From Pyrinomonadaceae bacterium (GTDB lineage: Bacteria; Acidobacteriota; Blastocatellia; Pyrinomonadales; Pyrinomonadaceae): a stretch of DNA of 42,155 nt. The notes below the pieces were generated by a model, which was given only the letters and a program-made list of their open reading frames with translations, was not told where the DNA came from and ran no database searches. The stretch covers positions 1 to 42,155 of the forward strand of contig JABDKD010000220.1 of assembly GCA_013003215.1 (NCBI GenBank), in the 5' to 3' direction. Position numbers and translations under genes: made by a program. This document shows, piece after piece, positions 15,718-24,312 of this stretch; within the stretch, counting starts at the first letter, position 1, and the number at the start of each line of letters is the position of its first letter.

Positions 15718-18606
15718 ATGAGAAGTATCTTACGCATTTTGTCAGGTTTTACGGCCTGCTTGATCCTGTCGACTGTTGTTTTTGCGCAGTCACAGGCAAC
15801 TACAGGTGTGATCCAAGGTACCGTTTACGATCAAAGCGGTGCTGTTGTGCCCGGCGCAACGGTTGTCATCCGAAATACCGCGACCGGTTTTCAGAGGACG
15901 GTCACATCTAACAGCGGAGGTGGTTTTACGGCACCTTTGCTTCCATTAGGAAACTATACGGTTACTGCGAATGCTTCAGGATTCGTAGAAACTATCGTTG
16001 AGAATCTCAAAGTCACCATCGGTCAGATCGTTTCGGTAAGAGTCGATCTTAAAGCGGCCGGTCAAACCACGACCGTTGACGTCGAACTTGAAGGCGGATT
16101 GCCGATCGATGTTCAACAGACAGAGCTGTCGACCCAAATCAATGAAAGAGCGGTTGAAAATCTGCCCATTAGCAGGCGGGACTTTTCGAAGTTTGTTCAA
16201 TTGACCCCCGGGGTATCGATTGTCCAGGGGCCTGACGGCGATGAAATTACAATCAACGGCCAGAAGGGAATCCAGAACAATTTCTCGATCGACGGTTCCG
16301 ATGCGAACAACCCTTTCTTTGGCGAGCAGAGGGGCGGTCAACGTCCCGCGTTTACGGTTTCATTGGAAGCGATCCAGGAGTTTCAGGTGGTACCGGTTGG
16401 AGCTTCTGCTGAGTTTGGACGCTCATCCGGTGGATTTATTAACGCGGTAACCAAGTCGGGTACGAACGAGTTTTCGGGCTCGGCATTTTTGTTCTTCCGT
16501 AATGACAATCTGTCCGCGGTGAACTCCGCGCTCGCCGATGCTTCCGAAGACCCTAACTCGGTGTTCTTCGGCATTCCGAAAGAAGAGTCCCGAACCTTCC
16601 AGTTTGGCGGTAATCTTGGCGGTCCGATCGTCAAGGACAAGGCATTCTTTTTTGCCGCTTATGAAAGGAACGACGGAAGAAGCGACAAGGAGAATCGGAT
16701 TGATCCGACCCTCGTTACAATCTTCGCAAACCAGTTGGGCTCGCCGGGCGAGCAAGGCCTGATCAGACGGACTGACACCGCTGATGTGCTTTTGTTGAAG
16801 GGCGATTTTAATATCAACGACAGTAATTTACTGACCGTTCGTCATAACTACAGCCGGGCGGAGCAGGTCAACGGCACATTTGATTTTCCAACCTGGGGCG
16901 CAAGCGCCAACGGAAGAGAAACGGATAATTCCAATTCGTTTATTGTGCAGCTTGTGACAACTTTTACATCCAATCTGCTCAATGAATTCCGTTTCCAGTA
17001 TGCGAAAGAAGAACGACCGAGGTTTTACGATGGACCGGATCTTCCTGACATCACGATCGGTACATTTGACGGATCAACGTCATATCGTTTTGGCCGACCG
17101 TTCTTCCTTCCGGTTCCTTCTGACGACACGCGTTTCCAGTTTACGAACAACATTACCTACATAACCGGGGACCACTTGCTCAAGTTTGGAGCTGATATTA
17201 ACCGGGTCAAGGTTTCGCAGACGTTTATCGGTTTTGCCAGGGGAAGATATATCTTTGCGGCCCCGACTTTTGCAGCCGCCCTGACCGGTTTCCAGAACTA
17301 CCTGGATCAGTCTGACCCCAGCGGGTTGTCATTGTATCTGCAATTCGCACCTGCAAACGCAGGGACGACTGTTGAGGAGGCCGGGACGCAAGCCTACAGT
17401 AACTTCGAACCGGGAATTTACGCTCAGGATACATGGAACGTGAGGCCCAATCTGACGCTGAACCTAGGATTCAGATGGGAAGGCCAATACCAGCCGGATA
17501 TCATAAATCCGATCGGCTCTACCGCATACGGAAATCTGGTTAGTGATCCGAATTTCCCTTCCGACGGTACTATTCCGGATTTCACCGACGGGTATCAGCC
17601 CCGACTGGGCTTGTCCTGGTCGCCGGGGGATGATGGAAAGACCGCGATTCGACTCGGAGCGGGCGTTTACTACGCACGGATTCCGGGACTCGTTGTTGCG
17701 GGTCCTAGAAACACCGATGGTTCGATTGCGGGTAATATTTACCGGGATGGTTCGTTTTGTACCTTTGGAGGAGGTGCGGAATGCCCTGTACTACCCGGAA
17801 TCCTTCCATTGAGTGCATTCAATAACTCGAATCCGGGCATCGCCGTGTTTGAGCGGAACTTCAAGAACCCCAGAACGGTTCAGTTCAGTGCCAGCATTGA
17901 AAGAGAGATTGCACCGCAGATGACCTTTTTGTTTGCGTACAATTTTGCGAACACTGATCGTCTCACAAGATTTGTGAACCGGAATGATCCGGCTCTTAAT
18001 GGTGGTACGGCTCCTTTCCCGACTCTGGGTGAGATTCGAAGTACCGAAAGTTCGGCTCGCTCTCGTTATCAGGGCCTTACATTTACCCTGAACAAGCGGT
18101 TCTCGGATAAGTATCAATTCCAGGTAAACTATCTTGCATCCTGGGATAAGTCGGATGACGATAACGAGCGGGATCCATTTACCTTCAGATATGCTGATGT
18201 CAATAATTTTGTACCCGAGTACAATTATTCGGATCGTGATCAGCGACATCGATTTAATGCCTTCGCGACGTTTGAACTGCCTTACGAAATACTGATTTCG
18301 CCAATAGTTCAGTACAGGTCGGCTCAGCCGTTGAACAGGCGCACACCGGGATCAGGCCCATCACCGATTCTAAGGAATGACAGAAGGAAGGACATCACGT
18401 TCTTTACGGTGGATTTCAGAGCTTCGAAAGTCTTCAAACTGACTGAAAAAGTCTCCCTTGAGGGTATTTTTGAGGCATTTAATCTGTTCAACAGGGACAA
18501 CATCCGCTCTGTTCCGGGGTCATTGACCTTCAACTTTGACGGGACCCTGACCGCAGGATTTGGCGATCCTCGCCAGGCCCAGTTTGGACTTAGACTCAAG
18601 TTCTAG
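15718..18606 (+). CDS. Oar-like TonB-dependent receptor with N-terminal carboxypeptidase-regulatory domain
   Basis: The 962-residue outer-membrane protein has a signal peptide (MRSILRILSGFTACLILSTVVFAQ), then a carboxypeptidase-regulatory-like beta-sandwich (about 30-115, GTVYDQSGAVVPGATVVIRN with LPLGNYTVTASG-like features). A plug domain follows (ENLPISRRDFSKFVQLTPG and NNFSIDGSDANNPFFGE), and then a long beta-barrel ending in LRLKF with the terminal aromatic residue typical of barrel insertion. AAGGAG lies about 10 bases before the ATG. Such receptors take up large substrates such as oligosaccharides, peptides or chelates in a TonB-dependent manner; the ligand is unknown. It is monocistronic, with a strong terminator immediately after. 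The TonB-domain protein at 890-2278 is a possible energy transducer. Confidence 0.9.
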   Translation: MRSILRILSGFTACLILSTVVFAQSQATTGVIQGTVYDQSGAVVPGATVVIRNTATGFQRTVTSNSGGGFTAPLLPLGNYTVTANASGFVETIVENLKVTIGQIVSVRVDLKAAGQTTTVDVELEGGLPIDVQQTELSTQINERAVENLPISRRDFSKFVQLTPGVSIVQGPDGDEITINGQKGIQNNFSIDGSDANNPFFGEQRGGQRPAFTVSLEAIQEFQVVPVGASAEFGRSSGGFINAVTKSGTNEFSGSAFLFFRNDNLSAVNSALADASEDPNSVFFGIPKEESRTFQFGGNLGGPIVKDKAFFFAAYERNDGRSDKENRIDPTLVTIFANQLGSPGEQGLIRRTDTADVLLLKGDFNINDSNLLTVRHNYSRAEQVNGTFDFPTWGASANGRETDNSNSFIVQLVTTFTSNLLNEFRFQYAKEERPRFYDGPDLPDITIGTFDGSTSYRFGRPFFLPVPSDDTRFQFTNNITYITGDHLLKFGADINRVKVSQTFIGFARGRYIFAAPTFAAALTGFQNYLDQSDPSGLSLYLQFAPANAGTTVEEAGTQAYSNFEPGIYAQDTWNVRPNLTLNLGFRWEGQYQPDIINPIGSTAYGNLVSDPNFPSDGTIPDFTDGYQPRLGLSWSPGDDGKTAIRLGAGVYYARIPGLVVAGPRNTDGSIAGNIYRDGSFCTFGGGAECPVLPGILPLSAFNNSNPGIAVFERNFKNPRTVQFSASIEREIAPQMTFLFAYNFANTDRLTRFVNRNDPALNGGTAPFPTLGEIRSTESSARSRYQGLTFTLNKRFSDKYQFQVNYLASWDKSDDDNERDPFTFRYADVNNFVPEYNYSDRDQRHRFNAFATFELPYEILISPIVQYRSAQPLNRRTPGSGPSPILRNDRRKDITFFTVDFRASKVFKLTEKVSLEGIFEAFNLFNRDNIRSVPGSLTFNFDGTLTAGFGDPRQAQFGLRLKF

Positions 18607-18627
18607 TTAACTCGGTCTATTATCTCG

Positions 18628-18664
18628 AAGGCCCCGCTTCTACTGGGAGTGGGGCCTTTTTTTA
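18628..18664 (+). terminator. Strong rho-independent terminator after the Oar-like receptor gene
   Basis: AAGGCCCC (18628-18635) pairs with GGGGCCTT (18651-18658), the stem is extended by CTTC/GAG-type pairs, and a run of seven T follows. Confidence 0.92.
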
Positions 18665-18725
18665 TTAATTTCCGCGGCAGGAGGCAGGAGTCTGAAGAAG
18701 TTGTTCTATGTAGTAGTTTTTCGGG

Positions 18726-19119
18726 TTGTTGTTCTTTGTTGTTTTAGCGGCACATATAGATAGTAAAGAAACATCGGTACTAAACGGGACCTTCGAAACC
18801 CGAAAAGGCTGTGAGGGATGCATTCGAAGTTCGCATCAGCGGTATGTTCGTGCCGGTTAAAATGTGGTTTGAGGAAGGCAAATTCAAGATGTGGACCGAG
18901 CAGAATGACTTTGTATGCACTTACGAGGTTGGTCACTCAAAGGATCCGAAGTGGATCACGCTTCAAAATGACGGTTGTACGAACAAGCCGAACCCGGGAT
19001 CGTCATTTCGAGGGCTCTACAGCCTCGAAGATGATCGGCTGATAATCTTCACAAACGTCCAACGACGCCCCGAGTCCTTGGACGCAGCCAAATCCAGTCT
19101 GGATATGAAGCGCGTGTAA
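18726..19119 (+). pseudogene. Frameshifted TIGR03067-like secreted protein
   Basis: Two overlapping frames together resemble one small secreted protein. In one frame, open from 18717 with possible TTG starts at 18726 and 18729, a hydrophobic leader (LLFFVVLAAHIDS) is followed by ETSVLNGTFETRKGCEG and stops soon after. In the other frame, open from 18784 to the stop at 19119, MFVPVKMWFEEGKFKM leads to DPKWITLQND, FRGLYSLEDDRLIIF and a final RRPESLDA-LDMKRV segment. The second part matches the end of the TIGR03067 domain (KPK-IDL, GIYEL-GD-L, RP-F). The first part supplies a signal peptide and a GTF/W-type start. A one-base shift around 18800-18830 would join them. An alternative reading is a 102-residue intact ORF beginning at GTG 18811. 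Confidence 0.45.
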
Positions 19120-19156
19120 AAAAGCAGGAAGAGGATGACTCGGCTGCTAACAGGGA

Positions 19157-20017
19157 TCACCCCTGAGCCTTGACCTTAAGTCTTCCAAACTCTGTCAGTA
19201 AAGGCCTTAGGTGTGCAATCGCTTTCTCGTGAACCGGGCCGTTAGTAGCGAAAATCCCGTTGTGATTTCTCACGTCCCGCCGCGTATAGTCGATCTTGTC
19301 ACCAAAAATATCGGTCAGTATTCCGCCGGCTTCGGTTAGTATTATCTCAGGTGCGGCCGTGTCCCAGTATTTGGTGTGAGGTGACATGTGAATGTAGATG
19401 TCGGCCGTGCCGGATGCGAGGAATCCAACTTTCAGCCCGACTGATCCATGCCTGTATTCTCTTCCGAAATCAAAATGTTCGTGAATCCGGTTCATGAACC
19501 GGCTCCGGTGCGAACGTGACGCGGCCATCGTCATTTTGGTGAACTCGGTCAGATCAGAAGTCTCCAGCTTCTTGCGTTTCCCATTCGTTGAGGTCAGAAA
19601 CGAACCGGCTCCTTTAGCTGCGACATAAAGACTCCCACCCAGGGGCTGATAGACGACACCAAGGATCGGTTCTCCATCATCAACAAGGCCAATTTGAACG
19701 GCAAAATCACCGCGCTTTTCGGTGAACCCTTTCGTGCCGTCCAGGGGGTCAATTATCCACACGCGTTTCGATGCGAGTCGTCTTTCGACGTCGTCAACCT
19801 CTTCCTCCGACAGGATGCCGTCAGACGGAAACTCTTTTGCGAGGCGCTCAACGATGATCCTGCTTGCCATTATATCTGCAATAGTTACGGGTTCGGAATA
19901 GTGTTCGCTAACCTGCTTTCGATTTACTTCGAATCCTTCGTGGAAGATCGTAAGGATCGCTTCACCGGCTTCCAAAGCGACTGATTCGGCAACTGACAGT
20001 TCCTTTTCGAGCATCAT
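19157..20017 (-). CDS. cysQ: Inositol monophosphatase-family phosphatase, probably 3'(2'),5'-bisphosphate nucleotidase (CysQ type)
   Basis: The 286-residue protein has the metal-binding signatures of the Li-sensitive phosphatase family: GILSEEEVDD, WIIDPLDGTKGF and YWDTAAPEIILTEAGG. DPLDGTKGF (rather than DPIDGT-NF) is typical of the CysQ and Hal2 side of the family, whose enzymes hydrolyse 3'-phosphoadenosine 5'-phosphate from sulfate assimilation to AMP. Histidinol- or inositol-phosphate phosphatase activity is also possible. Two adjacent ATG codons (20017 and 20014) could start it. It is divergent from the Met-R-sulfoxide reductase gene, with an 80-bp spacer. No sulfate-assimilation genes are nearby. 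Confidence 0.82.
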   Translation of the reverse strand: MMLEKELSVAESVALEAGEAILTIFHEGFEVNRKQVSEHYSEPVTIADIMASRIIVERLAKEFPSDGILSEEEVDDVERRLASKRVWIIDPLDGTKGFTEKRGDFAVQIGLVDDGEPILGVVYQPLGGSLYVAAKGAGSFLTSTNGKRKKLETSDLTEFTKMTMAASRSHRSRFMNRIHEHFDFGREYRHGSVGLKVGFLASGTADIYIHMSPHTKYWDTAAPEIILTEAGGILTDIFGDKIDYTRRDVRNHNGIFATNGPVHEKAIAHLRPLLTEFGRLKVKAQG

Positions 20018-20097
20018 CCAAATCTATCATTTGGAAGTCTCCGCTGAAAACTATCTTTCCAATTGTGTTTTCGGACCCACGAAACTAGACTCGGGTT

Positions 20098-20586
20098 ATG
20101 GCTGAGGAAATTGCATATTCTGAAAATGCGGCTCGATCCGTGAAGTACTCAGAGATAATCCCGCAGCTGGCCGCACTGGTTGAAGGGGAGCGTGATGTCA
20201 TCGCTAATCTTGCCAATATCGTCGCGGTTCTCAAAGAGGCGTTCGGATTTTTTTGGGTCGGGTTCTATATGGAGAAAGAGGGCGAGCTCGTGCTCGGGCC
20301 GTTTCAAGGTCCGGTTGCCTGTACCAGGATTGGTTTTGATGAAGGAGTGTGTGGGCACGCGTTTACGATCGGCGAAACCGTTGTCGTCAAAAATGTCGAA
20401 GAATTTCCGGGCCATATCGCCTGCAGCTCGGAATCGAAATCGGAAATCGTATTGCCTTTGTTTGGCCCGGAGGGAAGAAAAGTTGGAGTGCTTGATGTAG
20501 ACAGCGACCGATTGGACGACTTCTCCGAAGCGGACGAAGCCGGACTCAACGCAATCGTCAAAATAATCACGGAAAGAGTGCTTTGA
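20098..20586 (+). CDS. msrC: Free methionine-(R)-sulfoxide reductase (GAF-domain, fRMsr/MsrC)
   Basis: This cytoplasmic GAF-domain enzyme reduces free Met-R-sulfoxide using thioredoxin. The 162-residue sequence carries the three conserved cysteines in diagnostic spacing: C75 (ACTRI), C85 (GVCGHA) and C109 (GHIACSS). These 10- and 24-residue intervals are the same as between C84, C94 and C118 of the E. coli enzyme. The flanking FFWVGFY and SEIVLPLFGPEGRKVGVLDVDS segments complete the family pattern. The gene ends at 20586, directly against the convergent fur-type gene with no spacer. A neighbouring PerR/Fur regulator fits an oxidative-stress role, but the two are on opposite strands. Confidence 0.9.
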   Translation: MAEEIAYSENAARSVKYSEIIPQLAALVEGERDVIANLANIVAVLKEAFGFFWVGFYMEKEGELVLGPFQGPVACTRIGFDEGVCGHAFTIGETVVVKNVEEFPGHIACSSESKSEIVLPLFGPEGRKVGVLDVDSDRLDDFSEADEAGLNAIVKIITERVL

Positions 20587-21006
20587 TCAGTCCCGGCAGC
20601 TGCTGCAGTGACCACGCACGGTTACCTCGTAGGACCGCACATCGTGATTGCCGGGCAACTTGATTGTTCCCAGTTCCTCGATCAGTTCTGAACTGATATC
20701 TTCTACCATCCCGCATTCCGCACAAACAAAATGATGGTGGCGCTCGCAGTTTGGATCGTACCGCATCTTTTCGCCTTCAAAACGCTCGCGGAGCATCCCT
20801 ACAGACTTAAGCCAGTTCAGAGTGTTATAAACAGTTGCCCTAGAAGTCATCGGGAACTTTTTGTTGACGGCGAAGTAAACATCGTCTGCCGTCGGGTGAG
20901 AAGTTGCTTTTTCAAGATAGCTGACAATGACACGTCTTTGGGGAGTCATCTTGAATTTCCCTCCGGATGCCATTTCTTCAACTGCCTTTAAGCTAAGTTT
21001 ATTCAT
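20587..21006 (-). CDS. Fur/PerR-family metalloregulator
   Basis: The protein has the Fur fold: winged-helix DNA-binding domain with MTPQRRVIVSYL, HPTADDVY and TSRATVYNTLNWL, then the dimerisation domain with the metal segment CERHHHFVCAECG and a final CSSC. The four cysteines (C95, C98, C134 and C137 from the start chosen) form the structural zinc site seen in PerR and many Fur proteins. ATG 21006 (139 residues) is preferred over 21045 because an AAAGG sequence lies 6 bases upstream and the longer version adds an unrelated segment. It resembles PerR more than iron-sensing Fur in its short length and context near msrC, but the sensing ligand set cannot be fixed by eye. Confidence 0.87.
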   Translation of the reverse strand: MNKLSLKAVEEMASGGKFKMTPQRRVIVSYLEKATSHPTADDVYFAVNKKFPMTSRATVYNTLNWLKSVGMLRERFEGEKMRYDPNCERHHHFVCAECGMVEDISSELIEELGTIKLPGNHDVRSYEVTVRGHCSSCRD

Positions 21007-21016
21007 TTCAGCCTTT

Positions 21017-21045
21017 AGATTATGACCGCCCAAACACCTTGTCAA
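21017..21045 (-). promoter_or_regulatory. Sigma70-type promoter reading toward the fur/perR-like gene
   Basis: On the minus strand TTGACA (21040-21045) is followed after exactly 17 bases by TAATCT (21017-21022). The predicted start would fall only a few bases before the ATG at 21006, so transcripts would be almost leaderless, or translation would begin at the in-frame ATG at 20973. Confidence 0.5.
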
Positions 21046-21165
21046 CCTTTTATATGTAAAGAATGAAACGGGTTTAGGGGTATGCAGGGATAAATCGGGT
21101 CATGGGGCGAGAGTTCCGCGTCAAGTTTTCAGAAGCTTTATTTAAGAATCCCAAGCGGTTAGACT

Positions 21166-21181
21166 TGTTTCCATGGAAACA
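21166..21181. promoter_or_regulatory. 16-bp perfect palindrome over the aldo/keto reductase start codon
   Basis: TGTTTCCA is followed directly by its reverse complement TGGAAACA, with the ATG (21173-21175) at the centre. It could be an operator for a dimeric repressor. No matching site was noticed elsewhere in the window. Confidence 0.35.
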
Positions 21182-22300
21182 GTTTTTGCTTCTCCTGAAG
21201 CAACGAAATCATTCGCAGAGCATGCAATCGGATCGGATAGCGTAGTGAAGCCGGTACCCGGGAATTACCGAAAGTCGGCCGGGTTAACGCTTTCGTCGAT
21301 TGGAATTGGAACCTATCTCGGAAACTGGGACGAGGAGACCGATTCGAAGTATACCGATGCTGTAGTTGAGTATGTCAAAAGCGGCGGGAACGTTATCGAC
21401 ACAGCTTCTAATTACCGATTTCAACGCAGTGAGCGAAGCATAGGTGCCGCGATTCGTGAGTTGGCCGATCATGTTGACCGGGAGGCCTTGTTTATTTGTT
21501 CAAAGGGCGGATATCTTCCGTTTGACAATGAACCGGCTTCAGATGTCGGAGCATATTTCGAAGAGCATTTTGTAAAGACCGGCGTTGCCGCTGCAGAGGA
21601 TCTTGTTGGAGGCAGTCACTGTATGACTGCAGGTTATCTGAAGTCCCAGATCGATCAGTCATTGAAGAACATTGGTATAAGCGGACTGGACCTCTTTTAT
21701 ATACACAACCCCGAAGCCCAGCTCGCCGAGATCGACCGATATTCTTTTGAGGCCCGAATCGCTGCAGCTTTTGAGGGACTTGAAGAGTATAGGGCAGCAG
21801 GGAAGATCAATCATTTTGGCATTGCGACATGGAATGGTTTTCGATGTACCCCTGATGATTCCGGCTATCATTCGCTTGAGCGCTTCGTGAACATCGCAAA
21901 TCAGGTTGGCGGGGAGAAACATGGGTTTCGTTATATTCAGTTGCCTCACAATCTGGCTATGCCGGAGGCTTACCTGGTACCAAATCAGGCGGCGAACGGA
22001 AAGGCCCTTTCGGCGATTGCGGCGGCCGTCGATTTGGGTTTGGACGTAATGGCCAGCGCATCGCTGCTTCAGGGACAGCTGACCATGAACGTCCCGATGC
22101 ACATCCGTGAGGCACTTGGCGGTCTGACAACGGACGCGATGACAAGCATTCAATTCGTGCGGTCCACACCGGGTGTCACATCCGCACTTGTCGGAATGAG
22201 TTCGCTGGAACACGTCAGGGAAAACATGGCGCTTGCCGCATGTGATCCTGCTGAAGAGTCGGTATACGAAGAGATGTTTTCAATGGGACAGCAAGCCTAA
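21173..22300 (+). CDS. Aldo/keto reductase
   Basis: The 375-residue protein is an NADPH-dependent aldo/keto reductase-type TIM barrel. After a 35-residue N-terminal extension come LTLSSIGIGTYLG, then the catalytic tetrad candidates Asp and Tyr in VIDTASNYR, Lys in FICSKGGY and His in LFYIHNPE. A cofactor-binding end follows (VRSTPGVTSALVGMSSLEHV). It carries a longer insertion after the active-site lysine (about 110-145) than compact family members. No Shine-Dalgarno is visible; the start codon lies in a palindrome. The next gene starts 18 bp downstream on the same strand. The substrate is unknown. Confidence 0.83.
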   Translation: METVFASPEATKSFAEHAIGSDSVVKPVPGNYRKSAGLTLSSIGIGTYLGNWDEETDSKYTDAVVEYVKSGGNVIDTASNYRFQRSERSIGAAIRELADHVDREALFICSKGGYLPFDNEPASDVGAYFEEHFVKTGVAAAEDLVGGSHCMTAGYLKSQIDQSLKNIGISGLDLFYIHNPEAQLAEIDRYSFEARIAAAFEGLEEYRAAGKINHFGIATWNGFRCTPDDSGYHSLERFVNIANQVGGEKHGFRYIQLPHNLAMPEAYLVPNQAANGKALSAIAAAVDLGLDVMASASLLQGQLTMNVPMHIREALGGLTTDAMTSIQFVRSTPGVTSALVGMSSLEHVRENMALAACDPAEESVYEEMFSMGQQA

Positions 22301-22318
22301 ATACTATGGGGCAGAGCA

Positions 22319-22654
22319 ATGGAAGAACACAGGATTGAGACATACAGCGATTTCTGGGACTACTACGTACTGGAGCATTCGAAGCCTCTGACAAGGTATC
22401 TTCATTTCGTTGGTACGGCACTTGGGATGGTACTTTTGGTCTGGTTCCTTAGAGACGGCAGTTACTACCTAATTCCGCTGTGCTTTGTGGTTGGATACGC
22501 TTTTGCCTGGTTTTCACATTTCTTTGTTGAGAAGAATCGCCCGGCGACCTTCAAGTATCCTTTGTGGTCCTTCATTTCTGACTACAAGATGATGTTTTTC
22601 ATGCTGACGGGATGGATGAACTCGGAGGTTGACCGGGTTATCGACCGAGCCTAA
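22319..22654 (+). CDS. DUF962/Mpo1-like small membrane protein
   Basis: The 111-residue protein shows the DUF962 (Mpo1/YGL010w) pattern: a first helix with YYVLEHSKPLTRYLHFVGTALG and a later HFFVEKNRPATFKYP, with hydrophobic segments at about 30-47 and 50-68. Yeast Mpo1 is an iron-dependent dioxygenase in alpha-oxidation of 2-hydroxy fatty acids, and the conserved histidines (in LEH, LHF and SHFF) fit its metal ligands. Bacterial members are uncharacterised, so that activity is only a suggestion. It follows the aldo/keto reductase by 18 bp, and its stop overlaps the convergent esterase gene by 4 bp. Confidence 0.78.
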   Translation: MEEHRIETYSDFWDYYVLEHSKPLTRYLHFVGTALGMVLLVWFLRDGSYYLIPLCFVVGYAFAWFSHFFVEKNRPATFKYPLWSFISDYKMMFFMLTGWMNSEVDRVIDRA

Positions 22655-23652
22655 TAACCAAAAGACTTCGATATCGCGCTGAGGGAATGTTCAAAGCGGT
22701 ACTTGATATCAAAATGCCCGCCGTCAAATTCGGTATAGGTGTGGTTTACGTTCATCTTCGATAGTTTCGCAGAAAGTGCCTTTGCGGATATATCCAGATT
22801 GAATTCGTCTGTATTTCCGGCCTCGATATAAAAGAGACTAAGTGAGTCCAGGGCGTCTTTACATGAATCCGCGAGGAAGTACGGGTCATGCTTAAGCCAC
22901 CGGTCCCAAACATCATTTCGCAGAAGCCCGGTCTCGGTATCAAAAGGAAGGTCAAAACCGTAATCAGATTCCGGGTTTGGTGAATAGCAAGCTGACATTC
23001 CGATCGCGTTGAAACCGTCGAAGGCATATTTGCCCTTTTTGACCCGTTCATCGTAAAACGCATCCACGAGCGCCAGCGGATCACCTTTAATCGCCCTGTA
23101 AGCTTTTCCGAAGTCCGGCTTGTAACACATCTCGAAAAGACAATCTCCGGCAATCGAAGCTGCAGCCCCGAAGACCTCAGGCCTCCGCATCGAAAGGACC
23201 ATGGAACCGTAACCGCCCGATGATATCCCGGTTAAGGCACGCATCTCCCTCGTGGGCTCAGTACGAAATTCCTCATCGACAAAGGGAACCAGTTCATCAA
23301 CCAGGTAGTCTTCGTATCTTCCTGTGCCGATTGAGTTTATATACTGCGAACCGCCGAATTTTGTAAAGCAGTCAGGCATCACTCCGATTATTGGTCCGAT
23401 CTTGTCGCCGTTTATCAAGGCATCGAGTCTCTGGGCGAGGTTTGGAGAGAATGCGGCGTCATTCAGCAGCATTCTTCCCCTGCCGGTAAACCCTGTCAGA
23501 AAATAGACTACCGGGAAATTTTCACCTGATTCTTCATAGCCGGGGGGTAAATACACACACAATTCACGGTTTACCGGATCATTGAGGGGATTCCCAGCCA
23601 AGACTTTGCTTTCGTAATTTATTATCTTTAATGTGCCTTTATTTTGGTCCAT
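22651..23652 (-). CDS. Esterase D/Fes-type alpha/beta hydrolase
   Basis: The 333-residue protein belongs to the putative-esterase group (PF00756). VYFLTGFTGRG supplies the oxyanion region, GISSGGYGSMVLSMRRPEVFGA has the GxSxG nucleophile elbow, and a late Asp (NTDEFNLD) and His (EFDGGHFD) complete the triad. No signal peptide is evident, so a cytoplasmic location is likely. Relatives include S-formylglutathione hydrolase, enterochelin esterase and mycolyltransferases; the substrate is not defined here. It is divergent from the DUF2721 gene with 16 bp between starts, so the two must share a compact promoter region. No upstream Shine-Dalgarno is seen because the opposite strand's lies there. 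Confidence 0.82.
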   Translation of the reverse strand: MDQNKGTLKIINYESKVLAGNPLNDPVNRELCVYLPPGYEESGENFPVVYFLTGFTGRGRMLLNDAAFSPNLAQRLDALINGDKIGPIIGVMPDCFTKFGGSQYINSIGTGRYEDYLVDELVPFVDEEFRTEPTREMRALTGISSGGYGSMVLSMRRPEVFGAAASIAGDCLFEMCYKPDFGKAYRAIKGDPLALVDAFYDERVKKGKYAFDGFNAIGMSACYSPNPESDYGFDLPFDTETGLLRNDVWDRWLKHDPYFLADSCKDALDSLSLFYIEAGNTDEFNLDISAKALSAKLSKMNVNHTYTEFDGGHFDIKYRFEHSLSAISKSFGY

Positions 23653-23668
23653 AGTCGGAGGTGGTCGA

Positions 23669-24274
23669 ATGATGTATTTCTTGTATTTTCAGTCGGTCGA
23701 AAGTATTCAGGATCCAGGGTTGTCTTCAACTCTGGCATTCCTTACCGCGATGATTACCCCAGCACTTCTTATTTCGGCCAGCGGTACACTGGTTCTATCA
23801 ACTTCCACTCGCCTCGGCAGGGTAATCGATCGTTCGAGGAGTTTGGAATCGCGTCTAAACGAGCTCATGGCCTCGGAAAACAAGAATGAGACGGTGCTTT
23901 ACTTTCGAAGGATTGAAGCCGTTTTTGACCTTCTAGACAAAGTTACAACGCGTTCGCGGATTCTACAAAACGCGCTTTTCCTATTCTATTGCAGTCTCGC
24001 GTTATTCGTCCTTACGAGTCTTGTAATTGGTGTCGTCGGCCTTTTTGATGCTTACGAGTGGCTTCCGATTCCGGTGGGAATGGTTGGAATACTCTTTGTC
24101 TTTTACGGGTCGGTGCAGATGATGAGGGAAGCGAGAATGGCCACCAGTACGACAAATGCGGAAATGGATATTACGTGGGAAATTGCGACAAAGATTGCGC
24201 CGAAGGAGATTGTCGACAAATATAGCTACAACCGATACGGAAACCACCTGTTCAACCGACGAAAGAATCAATAG
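23669..24274 (+). CDS. DUF2721 membrane protein
   Basis: ATG 23669 is preceded by GGAGGTGG, a strong Shine-Dalgarno; an upstream GTG at 23633 would overlap the divergent esterase gene. The 201-residue protein has the DUF2721 pattern: a first helix (about 20-45) with TPALLISASGTLVLSTSTRLGRVIDRSR, a cytoplasmic helical segment with FRRIEAVFDLLDKVTTRSRIL, then two further transmembrane helices (110-135 and 140-162) and a soluble tail. The function of DUF2721 is unknown. The guanine deaminase gene starts 38 bp downstream on the same strand. Confidence 0.78.
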   Translation: MMYFLYFQSVESIQDPGLSSTLAFLTAMITPALLISASGTLVLSTSTRLGRVIDRSRSLESRLNELMASENKNETVLYFRRIEAVFDLLDKVTTRSRILQNALFLFYCSLALFVLTSLVIGVVGLFDAYEWLPIPVGMVGILFVFYGSVQMMREARMATSTTNAEMDITWEIATKIAPKEIVDKYSYNRYGNHLFNRRKNQ

Positions 24275-24312
24275 GTGTCTCGCGGCGGCTATGATGGTGA
24301 ACGGACAAGAAT

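Noticed and set aside
15600-15911. Small ORF upstream of and overlapping the Oar-like receptor gene
   Set aside because: It runs into the receptor's signal-peptide region in another frame and has no domain; the receptor start has a good AAGGAG.
18664-18690. Further heptamer array after the receptor terminator (ggcagga twice)
   Set aside because: Only two clear units; too short to separate from chance.
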